Shown: positions 1-8,072, counted from the first letter of the stretch. The stretch is 64,000 nucleotides of DNA from Chloroflexota bacterium (GCA_016202545.1 JACQON010000013.1:23750-87749), one strand, 5' to 3'. Numbers and translations: made by a program. The notes: a model not told the origin generated them from the sequence alone.

Positions 1-901
1 CGACAACCCCCGCCTGGGGGCCGCCCAGGAGCTTATCGCCGGAGGCAAAGACCAGCCCGGCACCGGCAGCGACGCTCTCCTGGAGCATCGGCTCCGGGTC
101 AAGCCCGTAAGCGGTGGTATCCAGAAGACAGCCGCTGCCCAGGTCGTCAAGTACCGGCAGCCCGTACCGCCTGCCCAGTGCCACCAACTCGGCCAGGCTG
201 ACCTGCTGGGTGAAGCCTATCAGCTTGAAGTTGCTGGCATGGACACGCATCAGCGCCGCCGTCCTGGGAGTGATGGCCTGCTCATAGTCGGAAACATAGG
301 TGTAGTTGGCGGTGCCCACCTCCACCAGCCTGGCCCCGCTCTGGCGCATCACATCAGGGATGCGGAAGCCCCCACCGATTTCTACAGCCTGGCCCCTGGA
401 GACGATTACCTCCCGCTTCTTGGCCAGCGCCGCCAGGGCCAGCAGCAGAGCGGAGGCATTGTTATTTACCGCCAGGGCCGCCTCAGCCCCGGTCAACTGG
501 CACAAGCCCAGCTCAACGTGAGCCTGGCGGGTGCCCCTGGCCCGGCTATCAACCTCCATCTCCAGGTTGCAGTAGCCGCTGGCGACGGCAGCCATGGCCG
601 CGGTGGCCTCCTTGCTGAGCGGGGCACGGCCCAGGTTGGTATGGAGTATCACCCCGGTGGCATTTATCACCGGCCGCAGGCTGGAAGTAAACAGGGCATA
701 CACCTGTGCGCGCACGGACTCCACTATGTTATCCATTGACGGACAGGGCTGACCAGCGGCTATGGAACGACGCTGGCGTTCAAGGTGCTGCCTCACCACG
801 TCTACCAGAAGGGTGCGCGGATAGGTATCTTCGAGTCGCTTCAGGCGCTCGTCGGAGACGACCCTGTCCACGCTGGGAAGATGACGAAGCTCGCTAGTCA
901 T
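1..901 (-). CDS. selA: L-seryl-tRNA(Sec) selenium transferase SelA, 5' 300 codons only
   Basis: SelA is a PLP enzyme that converts Ser-tRNA(Sec) to Sec-tRNA(Sec) using selenophosphate in the cytoplasm. The minus-strand frame opens at ATG 901-899 (MTSELRHLPSVD), with an AGGA Shine-Dalgarno just upstream, and stays open to the window edge, so the C-terminal third is missing. Visible family features are an N-terminal segment with RRxxAxG-like character, the stretch NATGVILHTNLGRAPLS, and near residue 290 the PLP lysine motif SGDKLLGGPQAG (Lys codon at 34-32). The lysine position fits the usual Lys near 295. It diverges from selD, the normal partner that supplies selenophosphate. SelB and tRNA-Sec would be expected further left, outside the window. 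Confidence 0.95.
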   Translation of the reverse strand, partial: MTSELRHLPSVDRVVSDERLKRLEDTYPRTLLVDVVRQHLERQRRSIAAGQPCPSMDNIVESVRAQVYALFTSSLRPVINATGVILHTNLGRAPLSKEATAAMAAVASGYCNLEMEVDSRARGTRQAHVELGLCQLTGAEAALAVNNNASALLLALAALAKKREVIVSRGQAVEIGGGFRIPDVMRQSGARLVEVGTANYTYVSDYEQAITPRTAALMRVHASNFKLIGFTQQVSLAELVALGRRYGLPVLDDLGSGCLLDTTAYGLDPEPMLQESVAAGAGLVFASGDKLLGGPQAGVV

Positions 902-967
902 AGTATCCTGGATATTCTAACATGCGCCGCTCATTTTCAAAAGCTGCCCTGTGCAGTGTCCAGGGCT

Positions 968-996
968 TTGCTTTCCACTAGCAGTATTGCTACAAT
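968..996 (+). promoter_or_regulatory. Putative sigma70-type promoter of selD
   Basis: TTGCTT (968-973), a 17-base spacer and TACAAT (991-996) lie 42 bases before the selD start. The predicted transcript start is near 1003. No comparably clear promoter was seen for the divergent selA. Confidence 0.55.
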
Positions 997-1037
997 GAAG
1001 GCGAAGCTGGCATCCAGCTTTAGTATACGGAGGAGCC

Positions 1038-2087
1038 ATGAGAAAAGAGGCAAATCCTCGCCTGACCGAGTTGGTGCGCGGGGCCGGCTGAGCTTCCAAG
1101 ATGGGTCCGGGTGACCTGAACCAAGCTCTATGTGACCTGCCTGAGATGTCAGACCCCAACCTTATCCTGGGCCTGGCAAGCCCTGACGATGCCGGCGTGT
1201 ATAAATTGACCGATGACCTGGCCATCATCCAGACCATCGATTACTTCACGCCCATCGTTGATGACCCGTACGACTTCGGTCAGATTGCCGCCGCCAATTC
1301 CCTCAGCGATGTCTACGCCAAGGGCGGCAGACCGCTTACGGCGATGAACGTGGTCTGTTTCCCCACCAAGACCCTGGACATCTCGGTGCTGAAGACCATC
1401 CTCAGGGGCGGCGTGGACAAGATGATGGAGGCGGGGGTACTGCTGGTAGGAGGGCACAGCGTGGATGACGTTGAGCTCAAATATGGCCTTTCCGTCACCG
1501 GCGTCATACACCCCGACCGGCTGGTGACCAGCGCCGGGGCCAGGCCGGGGGACAAACTGATACTGACCAAGCCTCTGGGGACCGGCATTATCAGCACCGC
1601 CTTAAAGGGAGGCGCAGCCGATGGCGGACTGGTGGCCAAAATCACCAGGTATATGGCCACCTTAAACAAGAAAGCCTCGGAGCTAATGCAGGAGGTGGGG
1701 GTCAACGCCTGCACTGACGTCACCGGCTTCGGTCTCCTCGGCCATGCCGCCCAGCTTGCCGAAAACAGCCGGGCGAGCATGGAGCTCCGCTTTTCGTCAG
1801 TCCCTTACTTCCCCGAAGTGGCCGAGTTCTCCCGGAGAGGGCTATGCCCGGCCGGGCTGTCACGGAACAAGGATTTTTACTCCCCCAGAGTAAGGTTTGC
1901 CGTTGACCTCCCGGAGCACCTGCGAGATACCCTGTTTGACCCACAGACTTCCGGCGGACTGCTTATCAGCGTGGCTGCGGCCAAAGCCGACCTCCTACTC
2001 AGCAAGCTGCGCCAGGCGGGGATAGCCGATGCCGCCATCATTGGGGAGATAGGCAGCCAGCCTGCGGGCGCCATTACCGTAACGTAG
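1038..2087 (+). CDS. selD: Selenide, water dikinase SelD, itself a selenoprotein (Sec18 encoded by UGA)
   Basis: SelD makes selenophosphate from selenide and ATP. A conventional reading would start at ATG 1101 (MGPGDLNQAL) and lose the catalytic N-terminus. The real start is ATG 1038, preceded by GGAGG at 1029-1033. The frame runs MRKEANPRLTELVRGAG, then TGA at 1089-1091, then ASKMGPGDL. This matches the SelD family N-terminus, in which a Cys or Sec is followed three residues later by the essential Lys (here U18 and K21). Reading UGA as Sec gives 349 residues, the usual family length. Later features include DDAGVY, the Asp-rich nucleotide/Mg region (QTIDYFTPIVDDPYDFG) and GGHSVDDVELKYG. The neighbouring divergent selA supports Sec use. 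The sequence shows the in-frame UGA; its decoding as Sec is inferred. Confidence 0.93.
1089..1128 (+). promoter_or_regulatory. Putative bacterial SECIS element of selD
   Basis: Just after the in-frame TGA (1089-1091) the sequence can fold. Outer arms GAGCTT (1090-1095) and AAGCTC (1123-1128) are exact complements. Inside, GGTC (1104-1107) pairs with GACC (1113-1116) around the five-base loop CGGGT (1108-1112). A short hairpin with G residues in the loop about 17-21 bases after UGA is what SelB recognises in known bacterial SECIS elements. The fold was done by eye. Confidence 0.6.
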
Positions 2088-2141
2088 GATAAGCGGCTAT
2101 CCCCGTATTTCCACCATTATCTAGGCCACCGCACTCAGGGC

Positions 2142-2171
2142 TTGACAACTGAAGACCTCCTGTGGTTTAAT
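2142..2171 (+). promoter_or_regulatory. Putative promoter of the small RNA
   Basis: A perfect TTGACA (2142-2147) is followed after 18 bases by TTTAAT (2166-2171) in an AT-rich stretch (TTTAATAATATAG). Transcription would begin near 2178-2180. Confidence 0.5.
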
Positions 2172-2213
2172 AATATAGACGCCCGGGCGGAAGACTACTG
2201 CAGGAGGTGTGAT

Positions 2214-2258
2214 ATGAAGCTTCAGGCAGTATTGGGGGTGTGGCAGGTTGATAGTTGA
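2214..2258 (+). CDS. Possible 14-codon ORF inside the small RNA
   Basis: A near-perfect Shine-Dalgarno (AGGAGGTG, about 2202-2209) lies five bases before ATG 2214. The frame reads MKLQAVLGVWQVDS and stops at TGA 2256-2258. It could be a leader peptide or make the RNA dual-function, but a 14-codon frame this short can occur by chance, and the SD-like bases may be part of the RNA fold. No known leader peptide is recognised. Confidence 0.3.
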   Translation: MKLQAVLGVWQVDS

Positions 2259-2395
2259 CGCCCTGCGATGTGCAGGGCACCCCGAGACTCGAACCTGGCT
2301 CGTGAAGATGTAGAAGGGGCAGTCTTAGGGAATGAAAAAGGCCCACTACTCCGGTAGTGATTACCGATAGTGAGCCGGGTCGAGAAGGTAAGTTA

Positions 2396-2430
2396 AAGAG
2401 AGCACCTGACAAGGTGCTCTCTTCTTGTTT
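2396..2430 (+). terminator. Intrinsic terminator of the small RNA
   Basis: A 12-base-pair stem (2396-2407 with 2412-2423; core GAGAGCACCT/AGGTGCTCTC) with loop GACA is followed by TTCTTGTTT. It is the cleanest rho-independent terminator in the window. Confidence 0.85.
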
Positions 2431-2550
2431 GGCCGTTTAATCGCCGCCGGGCCAGCCTGAGGACAGTACGCCTAGGAGCGCGTCAGGCAAATAGAAATGC
2501 TATCGGATATCATCGTCACCTTGCGAGTTGGCTAAGGCGAGAACGCCCAT

Positions 2551-2638
2551 CCCCTTCAGGGTGAACCCTTCAGAGCGAGCCTTCAGGACGAGCCCTTCTG
2601 GGTGAACCCCTGACCCCCTTCCCGACGGGAAGGGGGAA
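2551..2638. repeat. Short intergenic repeat with CCTTCAGG-type units and a hairpin
   Basis: The stretch holds degenerate tandem units around CCCTTCAGGGTGAA and ends in a hairpin, CCCCCTTCC-CGAC-GGGAAGGGGG. A related arrangement in the opposite orientation lies near 14741-14880, so this is a dispersed family. The rest of 2431-2711 shows no gene. Confidence 0.55.
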
Positions 2639-2711
2639 TTAAGTGAATCCGCAAATAGGAGTATGTGCGCAAAGGTTGGTTCTAAAGTACACGTATTAGC
2701 CTGACAGGGCA

Positions 2712-2993
2712 CTAGCCGAACTTATGGCTGACTCCATAGCCACCCTTGGGAAAGCGCCACTCAATGTTCAGGTGAGGGCAGGCGATGCGGCAGGAGCCGC
2801 ACTCCAGACACCCCTCATGACGGACGCTGATGCGGTCCACTTCCAGGCGATAGACATTCCCCGGGCACAGGTACAGGCAGGACTGTTGGAGGCATTTCTT
2901 AAGGCAGATTTCGCCGTCGATTATCCGCAAATGGCTTTCCTCATCCACTTTGAAACGGTCTAAGAACAGCTTGTCTTCTATCTTTACCGTCAT
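2712..2993 (-). CDS. fixX: Ferredoxin-like protein FixX
   Basis: A 93-residue iron-sulfur partner of FixC that passes electrons from the flavoprotein complex towards quinone. The start at ATG 2993 overlaps the fixC stop in an ATGA, so translation is coupled; an upstream extension to 3017 would lie inside fixC and is not needed. The C-terminal half carries CxxCxxCxxxCP (CLECGSCRIACP). An earlier irregular set of cysteines (CLKKC, then CLYLCP) recalls the partly degenerate second cluster typical of FixX. It is the last gene of the fixABCX operon, transcribed leftward. A [4Fe-4S] role is known for the family; the acceptor here is inferred. Confidence 0.9.
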   Translation of the reverse strand: MTVKIEDKLFLDRFKVDEESHLRIIDGEICLKKCLQQSCLYLCPGNVYRLEVDRISVRHEGCLECGSCRIACPHLNIEWRFPKGGYGVSHKFG

Positions 2994-4297
2994 TTTACTG
3001 CCCTCCATCCCTGCCACAAAAGGCGAGCCAGCCTGAAGATGGACATCTTTTCGCCGCGGAAATTCTGCATTATCAATTTCTGCTTCTGCTTCTTGCCGAC
3101 GCCGTTGACGGTGAGCATCTCCCTGGCGGCAAAGGAGGCGGCACGGGGCATCTCGTTGAATAGCTCTTTATGGTGGTGCATGAACCTGCCGAACCTCCGA
3201 TATTTCTTCATATCCTTGAGGACGTAGGACTCGGCCAGCCTCTCGCCATACCTGGATAGAGCCTTCCTGGAGCAGTCATCCCGCCCAAGCGCTTCGATGA
3301 TGGTCTCGGCAGCCATGCGGCCAGAAGCCATGGCCAGGTTGTTCCCCTCCCGGTGCAGGGCGTTGAACAGCATGGCTGAATCTCCGGCAATGAGATAGCC
3401 ATCCCCGCAAAGCCGGGGGATAGCGTCATAGCCTCCCTCCGCCAGCCAGTGGGCGATGTATTCCAGTGACTTACCGCCGGAGATGAGCGGGGCTACCATG
3501 GGATGCTGCTTAAACTCCTCTATCAGCTCATAGGGCTTGATTTTAGTTGCGGCAAAATCGGCCAGGTTGGCCCCCACGGACAGGGACAGCGAATTGCGGT
3601 TGGTGTAGAGGGCGGCTACGCCGTCCATCCCGCCGGTAACTCCGCCCATTATCTCGGCGGTGACCCCGTCTATGCCGGAGACGCCGAAACGCTGCTCAAT
3701 AACGGCAGCGGGCAAGTCGATGAGCTCTTTAACTGCCAGGGCCACCTGTTCCGGCTTAGGCTCAAGGCGGAAGCCGGTACGGACAGCCAGGGGCGAATTG
3801 ACGCCGTCGGCCAGAAGGGTAATCCTGGCCCGGACCTCGCCTTCCGCCCTGCCAGTAGCCACCCCGGTCACGGCGCCACGGCTGTCTCTGAGCAGGTCAA
3901 CTACCACGGTAGCGGGGACAACCAGCGCCCCTTTCTTCTGCGCCTGCTCAGCGTACCAGCGGTCGAATTTGGCCCTGAGCACGGTGAAGGCATTGTGTTT
4001 TCTCTCGGTGCCAAGGGCAGCATCTCGATAGCCGACGCTGAAACCGCTATCCCGGGAAAGGTACCATATCCTGGACTCGATGATGTTGCGCTCGATGGGG
4101 CATTTGCGCTCAGCGAAGTCAGGGAGTATCCGGGCCAGGTCATAGCCGTAGAGCACGGCACCGGACAGGTTCTTAGCCCCGGGATATTCCCCCCGCTCAA
4201 AAACGATGGTCTTTACGCCAGCATCGGCGAGGATACAGGCGGCAGATATGCCAGCAGGCCCGGCGCCAACTATAGCGACATCGAAGGCCGCCTTCAT
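2990..4297 (-). CDS. fixC: FixC, electron-transfer flavoprotein-quinone oxidoreductase-like flavoprotein
   Basis: A 435-residue FAD protein of the ETF-QO/FixC family. Residues 6-35 form the Rossmann FAD fold (VAIVGAGPAGISAA), and a second FAD motif sits near GYLIAGDSAMLFN. In FixABCX it accepts electrons from the FixAB flavoprotein and passes them via FixX to the membrane quinone pool. Its start overlaps the fixB stop by four bases, and its own stop overlaps the fixX start. No transmembrane helix is evident, as is usual in this family. Confidence 0.93.
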   Translation of the reverse strand: MKAAFDVAIVGAGPAGISAACILADAGVKTIVFERGEYPGAKNLSGAVLYGYDLARILPDFAERKCPIERNIIESRIWYLSRDSGFSVGYRDAALGTERKHNAFTVLRAKFDRWYAEQAQKKGALVVPATVVVDLLRDSRGAVTGVATGRAEGEVRARITLLADGVNSPLAVRTGFRLEPKPEQVALAVKELIDLPAAVIEQRFGVSGIDGVTAEIMGGVTGGMDGVAALYTNRNSLSLSVGANLADFAATKIKPYELIEEFKQHPMVAPLISGGKSLEYIAHWLAEGGYDAIPRLCGDGYLIAGDSAMLFNALHREGNNLAMASGRMAAETIIEALGRDDCSRKALSRYGERLAESYVLKDMKKYRRFGRFMHHHKELFNEMPRAASFAAREMLTVNGVGKKQKQKLIMQNFRGEKMSIFRLARLLWQGWRAVK

Positions 4298-5556
4298 CCC
4301 TGCCGTACCCTTTCCTTTATCCTGGCTTCAAGTCCCTTGATGAGCTCAGGCACGACTTGCAGATAGTCGCCGATGAGGGCGTAATCAGCGATTTGAACCA
4401 TGGGGGCGTGACGGTCGGTATTGATGGCGATTATCCTTTCCGAAGTCTGCATTCCCACCAGGTGCTGCACCGCGCCGGATACTCCGACGCCGATGTATAG
4501 CTTGGGCGCTACCGTCTTCCCCGTCTGGCCCACCTGGCGCATATAGGGAAGAAGGCCGGACTCAACCACCGCCCGAGAGCAGCCGACAGCCCCCCCCAGC
4601 AGGTGGGCAAGTTCCTCCAGCATAGGCAGGTGCCTGGAGTTACAAGCGCCTCTGCCCACTACCACCAGCACCGAAGCCTTGGTGATATCCACCCCGCCTA
4701 GCTCCAGCTTTCGGGGGATAAACTCAAGCACCCGGGGGAGTTCATCCCGGGGAGGCTGGAAGTCGAGAAGGCGAATCTCACCTCGCCGCTCAGGGTCTTT
4801 CTTGGGCATCTTCATCACCCTGGGCCTTACCGTGCTCATCTGCGGCCGGTAGTTCCGGCAGAGGATGGTAGCCATGATATTGCCGCCGAAGGTGGGGCGG
4901 GTCATCAACAGCAACTTCTCCTCATCATCTATGTCCAGCCCGGTGCAATCAGCGGTCAGCCCGGTCTTCAGGTAAGTGGCGGCAATGCTGGCCAGGTCTC
5001 TCCCCAGCGGAGTCGCCCCCAGCAGCACTATCGCCGGCTTGACCTGCTGGCACAGGCTGGTCAATGCCTTGCCATAGACCTTTGACAGGTATATTTCAAG
5101 GACGGGGTTGTCCATCATGTAAACTATATCGCATCCGTAGGCGATAGCCTCTTTGGCTATCGGCTCAATGCCCTTTCCCAGAAGGAGCCCTATGACCTGG
5201 GTGTCCAGCTTGGCGGCGAGCTCCCTGGCCTTGCCTACCAGCTCCCAGGCTACGTCAGCCCCTTTGCCCTGGTGGACCTCGATAAAGACCGCCACGCCGC
5301 GGTATTCGTCAATAGGCTGCGGCCCTTTCTCGGCCTCAACCTTCTTTTTCCTCACCTTTTCAAAAAGGATGGAGTTGGCGGGGCAGACATCAACGCATTT
5401 TCCGCAGCCAACGCACTTGTCGGGGTCGATTATGGCCACCCCGCCTTCCATGCGCATGGCACCTTTGACCGGGCATTCCCCGATGCATAGCTGACAGCCA
5501 ATACATTTATCGGGGATTATCTCGGCAATTTCCCTGCCTTTGCTGTTCTTCGGCAT
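4294..5556 (-). CDS. fixB: Electron-transfer flavoprotein alpha subunit FixB with N-terminal 2[4Fe-4S] ferredoxin domain
   Basis: A 420-residue EtfA/FixB. Residues about 15-65 form a ferredoxin domain with two full CxxCxxCxxxCP motifs (CIGCQLCIGECP and CVGCGKCVDVCP). The ETF alpha N-terminal domain follows (VFIEVHQGK onward), then the C-terminal FAD-binding domain with VVVGRGACNS and YIGVGVSGAVQHLVGM. Most EtfA proteins lack the ferredoxin part; it is known in some bifurcating ETFs such as that of caffeyl-CoA reductase. With FixA it forms the heterodimer that oxidises NADH. The start lies two bases after the fixA stop. Confidence 0.93.
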   Translation of the reverse strand: MPKNSKGREIAEIIPDKCIGCQLCIGECPVKGAMRMEGGVAIIDPDKCVGCGKCVDVCPANSILFEKVRKKKVEAEKGPQPIDEYRGVAVFIEVHQGKGADVAWELVGKARELAAKLDTQVIGLLLGKGIEPIAKEAIAYGCDIVYMMDNPVLEIYLSKVYGKALTSLCQQVKPAIVLLGATPLGRDLASIAATYLKTGLTADCTGLDIDDEEKLLLMTRPTFGGNIMATILCRNYRPQMSTVRPRVMKMPKKDPERRGEIRLLDFQPPRDELPRVLEFIPRKLELGGVDITKASVLVVVGRGACNSRHLPMLEELAHLLGGAVGCSRAVVESGLLPYMRQVGQTGKTVAPKLYIGVGVSGAVQHLVGMQTSERIIAINTDRHAPMVQIADYALIGDYLQVVPELIKGLEARIKERVRQG

Positions 5557-5558
5557 GG

Positions 5559-6398
5559 TTATCCCTGACCGTTGCTGAATAGTTCATTTAGCAACTCCGT
5601 CTCCTTACCGAAGAAGGTATCGAAGAAGCTGCTAATAGCCTGCTCTTTGTTCTCGGTGCTGTCAAAGACCAGGCCCCCACCCCGCTTCGGCGGAGTGAAT
5701 ATTTGCTTTACCATGGTGGGCGAGCCTTTCAAGCCGAACATTTCAGGCTGCCCGCCCAGGTCGGCGGCCGTCCAGGCCTTGACCTCCTGCGTCAAAGAGC
5801 GCACCAGCTCGGGGAGAGACGCATATCGCGGGGCCGCCAGTTCCAGCTCAGCGGTCAGCAGCACGGGCAATCTGCCCTCGATTATCTCGCTGCCGCCCTC
5901 GACCTCCCGCCTGACCCTGATGGTCTTTTTCTCCAGGTCTACGCCGATAATCTCAGAGACGTAGGTGAACTGGTTGAAACCCAGGCGGGTGGCTGTGCCC
6001 GGCCCGGTCTGGGCAGTATCCCCGTCAATGGCCTGTTTGCCGAACAGGACAACATCTACCGGCTCGGTCTGGGCAACCTTGGCTATGGCCAGCGACAGGG
6101 TGGCGCTGGTGGAGAGGGTATCAGCGCCGGCAAAGGCGCGGTCAGTGAGCAGGATAACCTCGTGAGCCCCCAGGGACAAACACTCCCGCAGGGCCGATTC
6201 AGCCTGCGGCGGCCCCATGGAGATGACGGTCACCTTCCCGCCATACTTCTCCGCCAGACGAACGGCGGCCTCAACAGCCACCACGTCATAGGGGTTGCAG
6301 ATTGACTCAACCCCGGCACGGATGAGGGTGTTGGTCTCCGGGTCAATCTTGACCTGCGCCGTGTCCGGCACCTGTTTGACGCAGCAGATAATATGCAT
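5559..6398 (-). CDS. fixA: Electron-transfer flavoprotein beta subunit FixA
   Basis: A 279-residue EtfB/FixA, first gene of the operon. It starts MHIICCVKQVPDTAQVKID, the family signature, and has the EtfB pattern with ADTLSTSATLSLAI and DGDTAQTGPGTATRLG (nucleotide binding). In bifurcating complexes this subunit holds the flavin where NADH is oxidised and the electron pair split. A GGGGAG Shine-Dalgarno lies about 12 bases upstream of ATG 6398. The next genes fixB, fixC and fixX are contiguous, so the four form one transcript. Confidence 0.94.
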   Translation of the reverse strand: MHIICCVKQVPDTAQVKIDPETNTLIRAGVESICNPYDVVAVEAAVRLAEKYGGKVTVISMGPPQAESALRECLSLGAHEVILLTDRAFAGADTLSTSATLSLAIAKVAQTEPVDVVLFGKQAIDGDTAQTGPGTATRLGFNQFTYVSEIIGVDLEKKTIRVRREVEGGSEIIEGRLPVLLTAELELAAPRYASLPELVRSLTQEVKAWTAADLGGQPEMFGLKGSPTMVKQIFTPPKRGGGLVFDSTENKEQAISSFFDTFFGKETELLNELFSNGQG

Positions 6399-6519
6399 TT
6401 GTTACCCGGTACTCCCCTGTCAATCGCACGTTGACTGGCTCAACAGCGACCACCCAAGAACATATCTCGCCGCAGGAAGCTCAGGTGACTTACAGAGATT
6501 AACCAATCTGGCCGTGCAT

Positions 6520-6548
6520 ATTTTACCCGATGCCGAGCAATTATGCAA
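6520..6548 (-). promoter_or_regulatory. Putative promoter of fixABCX
   Basis: On the minus strand TTGCAT (6548-6543), a 17-base spacer and TAAAAT (6525-6520) lie about 120 bases before fixA. The leader of roughly 115 nt shows no riboswitch I recognise. Confidence 0.5.
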
Positions 6549-6559
6549 GTCTTGGCGTC

Positions 6560-7984
6560 TCAGGTCCTTTTAGCCATGCTCTGTCTGAGGATATCCCAGT
6601 AGGCGCCTCGGGCACCCTGCTCAATCAGCCGGCCCAGCGCTTCATCACCGGCGTAGTTGTAGCTCCCCTTCTCAGACGGCCGGGATAGTACCAGGAACCT
6701 GGGGTCATCGCCGACGAGCCGGTCTATCAGGGCGGTGGCATCATCACCCAGAGCGGGAGACAGGTAGAAAAGCGGCTCACCCGGGGCCTGGCTGACTGCC
6801 GGGTATAGTCCGTCCCTGACGGCGCCGCTGACCACGGCCTCTTCAAGCGGGGTGTGCGGGTATACCCTCACCCCGGCGGCGATTCCCACCAGGGGGACAT
6901 CCATCTCCCTGACCTTTTCTACGGTCGCCCGCAGCGTCCCGGGTGTTTCTCCGGGAGCACCTGCCAGCAGGTCAAATATATAGTTGAGTCCTTGACGGCG
7001 GAGAACGGCGACAAGCCGGGCAACATCAGCGACCAAGTAGGACTTGCCCAGCCGACGTAGCTGCTCGTCGCAAAGGGAATCAACGCCGAAATTTATGCCG
7101 GCGCAGCCTGCCGCCTTCATCAGGCCGTCCAGCTCCCGGTCAAAGGGAACCGGCGAGCAGTAGCAATACCACCTCACCCTATCCTTCAAGCCAGCGCCGA
7201 TTATGGCCTGGCAGACTTCCCTGGCATGGCCAACGGGGAGGTTGAACTCGCTATCGCACAGGTGGAACCAGGAGACGCCCTGGTCAACCAGGTCTTGAAG
7301 CTCATGGACCACCATTTGCGGCGGCCTCAAGCGCATCCTGTTTCCCCTGGCTACAGGGTCGGCGCAGAAGATACACCCCTGGGAGCAGCCCCGCTTGGTC
7401 TCTACGCCCACCATGGCCCCGGCTTGCTCATATCTCCTGTTGTCGAACAGGCGGCGGCGCGGCGCAGGCAAGCGCCGGAGGTCAACATCCGCCCTGGGGT
7501 TGCGGACTACCTTTTCACCCCGCCGGTAGACCAGGCCGGGCAAGCCGGTGATAGCCTCGCCCCCGGCCAGCGCCCTGGCCAGGGACGCCAGCGCTTCTTC
7601 GCCATCGCCTTCGATGCCAGCCTCGGCTCCGGTGGCCAGGAGCACAGCCTCAGGCATGGTGGAAAAGCCGCCGCCGCCGAGGAACACCGGCGCAGCGGTC
7701 AGCTTTTTAAGCTCGGAGACAACACTGCTGACCCAGGGTAGGAAGGACTTCCGGGAAATGAAGGAGCAATCGTCAGTGTTGCGGACGCCCACTCCGACTG
7801 CCAGCGGCTCATCGCTTCCAAGCTGCTTTCGCAGCGAGGCCTTCCAGTCAGCCTCAAAGGACAGGTCCAGCACCTGCACCGGTATGCCGGCGTCGATAAG
7901 CGCCTGGCCGACATACTCCAGGCCGACCGGACTCACTGGCGGCCGGACGACGTTGGTGTTAACCAGTAATATAACCTGCGACAT
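6560..7984 (-). CDS. B12-binding-type radical SAM protein
   Basis: A 474-residue protein. The N-terminal 130 residues look like the cobalamin-binding fold of this superfamily (PVGLEYVGQALIDAG, then VQVLDLSFEADW), although the DxHxxG signature is absent. The radical SAM cluster motif CxxxCxxC follows (RGCSQGCIFCADP, near residue 200), then a TIM-barrel region and a C-terminal extension. The substrate is unknown; relatives act as methyltransferases or ring-forming enzymes. It is read leftward towards fix but is separated from fixA by about 160 bases and a fix promoter, so it is probably its own unit. The end of the protein (SMAKRT) shows no further domain. Confidence 0.85.
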   Translation of the reverse strand: MSQVILLVNTNVVRPPVSPVGLEYVGQALIDAGIPVQVLDLSFEADWKASLRKQLGSDEPLAVGVGVRNTDDCSFISRKSFLPWVSSVVSELKKLTAAPVFLGGGGFSTMPEAVLLATGAEAGIEGDGEEALASLARALAGGEAITGLPGLVYRRGEKVVRNPRADVDLRRLPAPRRRLFDNRRYEQAGAMVGVETKRGCSQGCIFCADPVARGNRMRLRPPQMVVHELQDLVDQGVSWFHLCDSEFNLPVGHAREVCQAIIGAGLKDRVRWYCYCSPVPFDRELDGLMKAAGCAGINFGVDSLCDEQLRRLGKSYLVADVARLVAVLRRQGLNYIFDLLAGAPGETPGTLRATVEKVREMDVPLVGIAAGVRVYPHTPLEEAVVSGAVRDGLYPAVSQAPGEPLFYLSPALGDDATALIDRLVGDDPRFLVLSRPSEKGSYNYAGDEALGRLIEQGARGAYWDILRQSMAKRT

Positions 7985-8017
7985 ACCCTGCTAGCCAAAA
8001 CCCGGGCAACCTGACTC

Positions 8018-8046
8018 ATTATAGCCCTGGTCGCTTATCCGGACAA
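8018..8046 (-). promoter_or_regulatory. Putative promoter of the radical SAM gene
   Basis: On the minus strand TTGTCC (8046-8041), a 17-base spacer and a consensus TATAAT (8023-8018) lie 34 bases before ATG 7984. Confidence 0.6.
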
Positions 8047-8072
8047 GCGAAAAACACCTTGAAGAATAGGTA

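Larger units (their letters stand above)
2178..2430 (+). ncRNA. Structured small RNA of unrecognised family, about 250 nt
   Basis: The stretch between selD and fixX has its own TTGACA promoter and ends in a strong intrinsic terminator, with no real gene downstream on this strand. Inside it are several strong helices: GCCCTGC/GCAGGGC with a five-base loop (about 2259-2278), GGGGTG with CACCCC around it, CAGGTT (about 2244-2249) with AACCTG further on, AAGACT with AGTCTT as a long-range closing pair, and an imperfect hairpin at about 2339-2375 built from CACTA/TAGTG and CGGTA/TACCG. The GGGGTG-CACCCC and CAGGTT-AACCTG pairs cross, so a pseudoknot is possible. I could not match it to tmRNA, RNase P RNA, SRP RNA, 6S RNA or tRNA-Sec by their conserved words. 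The exact 5' end is a guess from the promoter. Confidence 0.6.

Noticed and set aside
1101..2087. Start of selD at ATG 1101
   Set aside because: It would remove the catalytic Sec/Lys region and has no Shine-Dalgarno, while ATG 1038 has one and restores the family N-terminus through the UGA.
2270..2300. GGTTCGAGTC on the minus strand, like a tRNA T-loop
   Set aside because: No matching acceptor stem or anticodon arm could be built around it. On the plus strand these bases belong to the RNA helices.
2167..2412. An 81-codon frame on the minus strand over the small RNA
   Set aside because: The plus strand has the promoter and terminator. The minus frame has no ribosome site and covers RNA helices.
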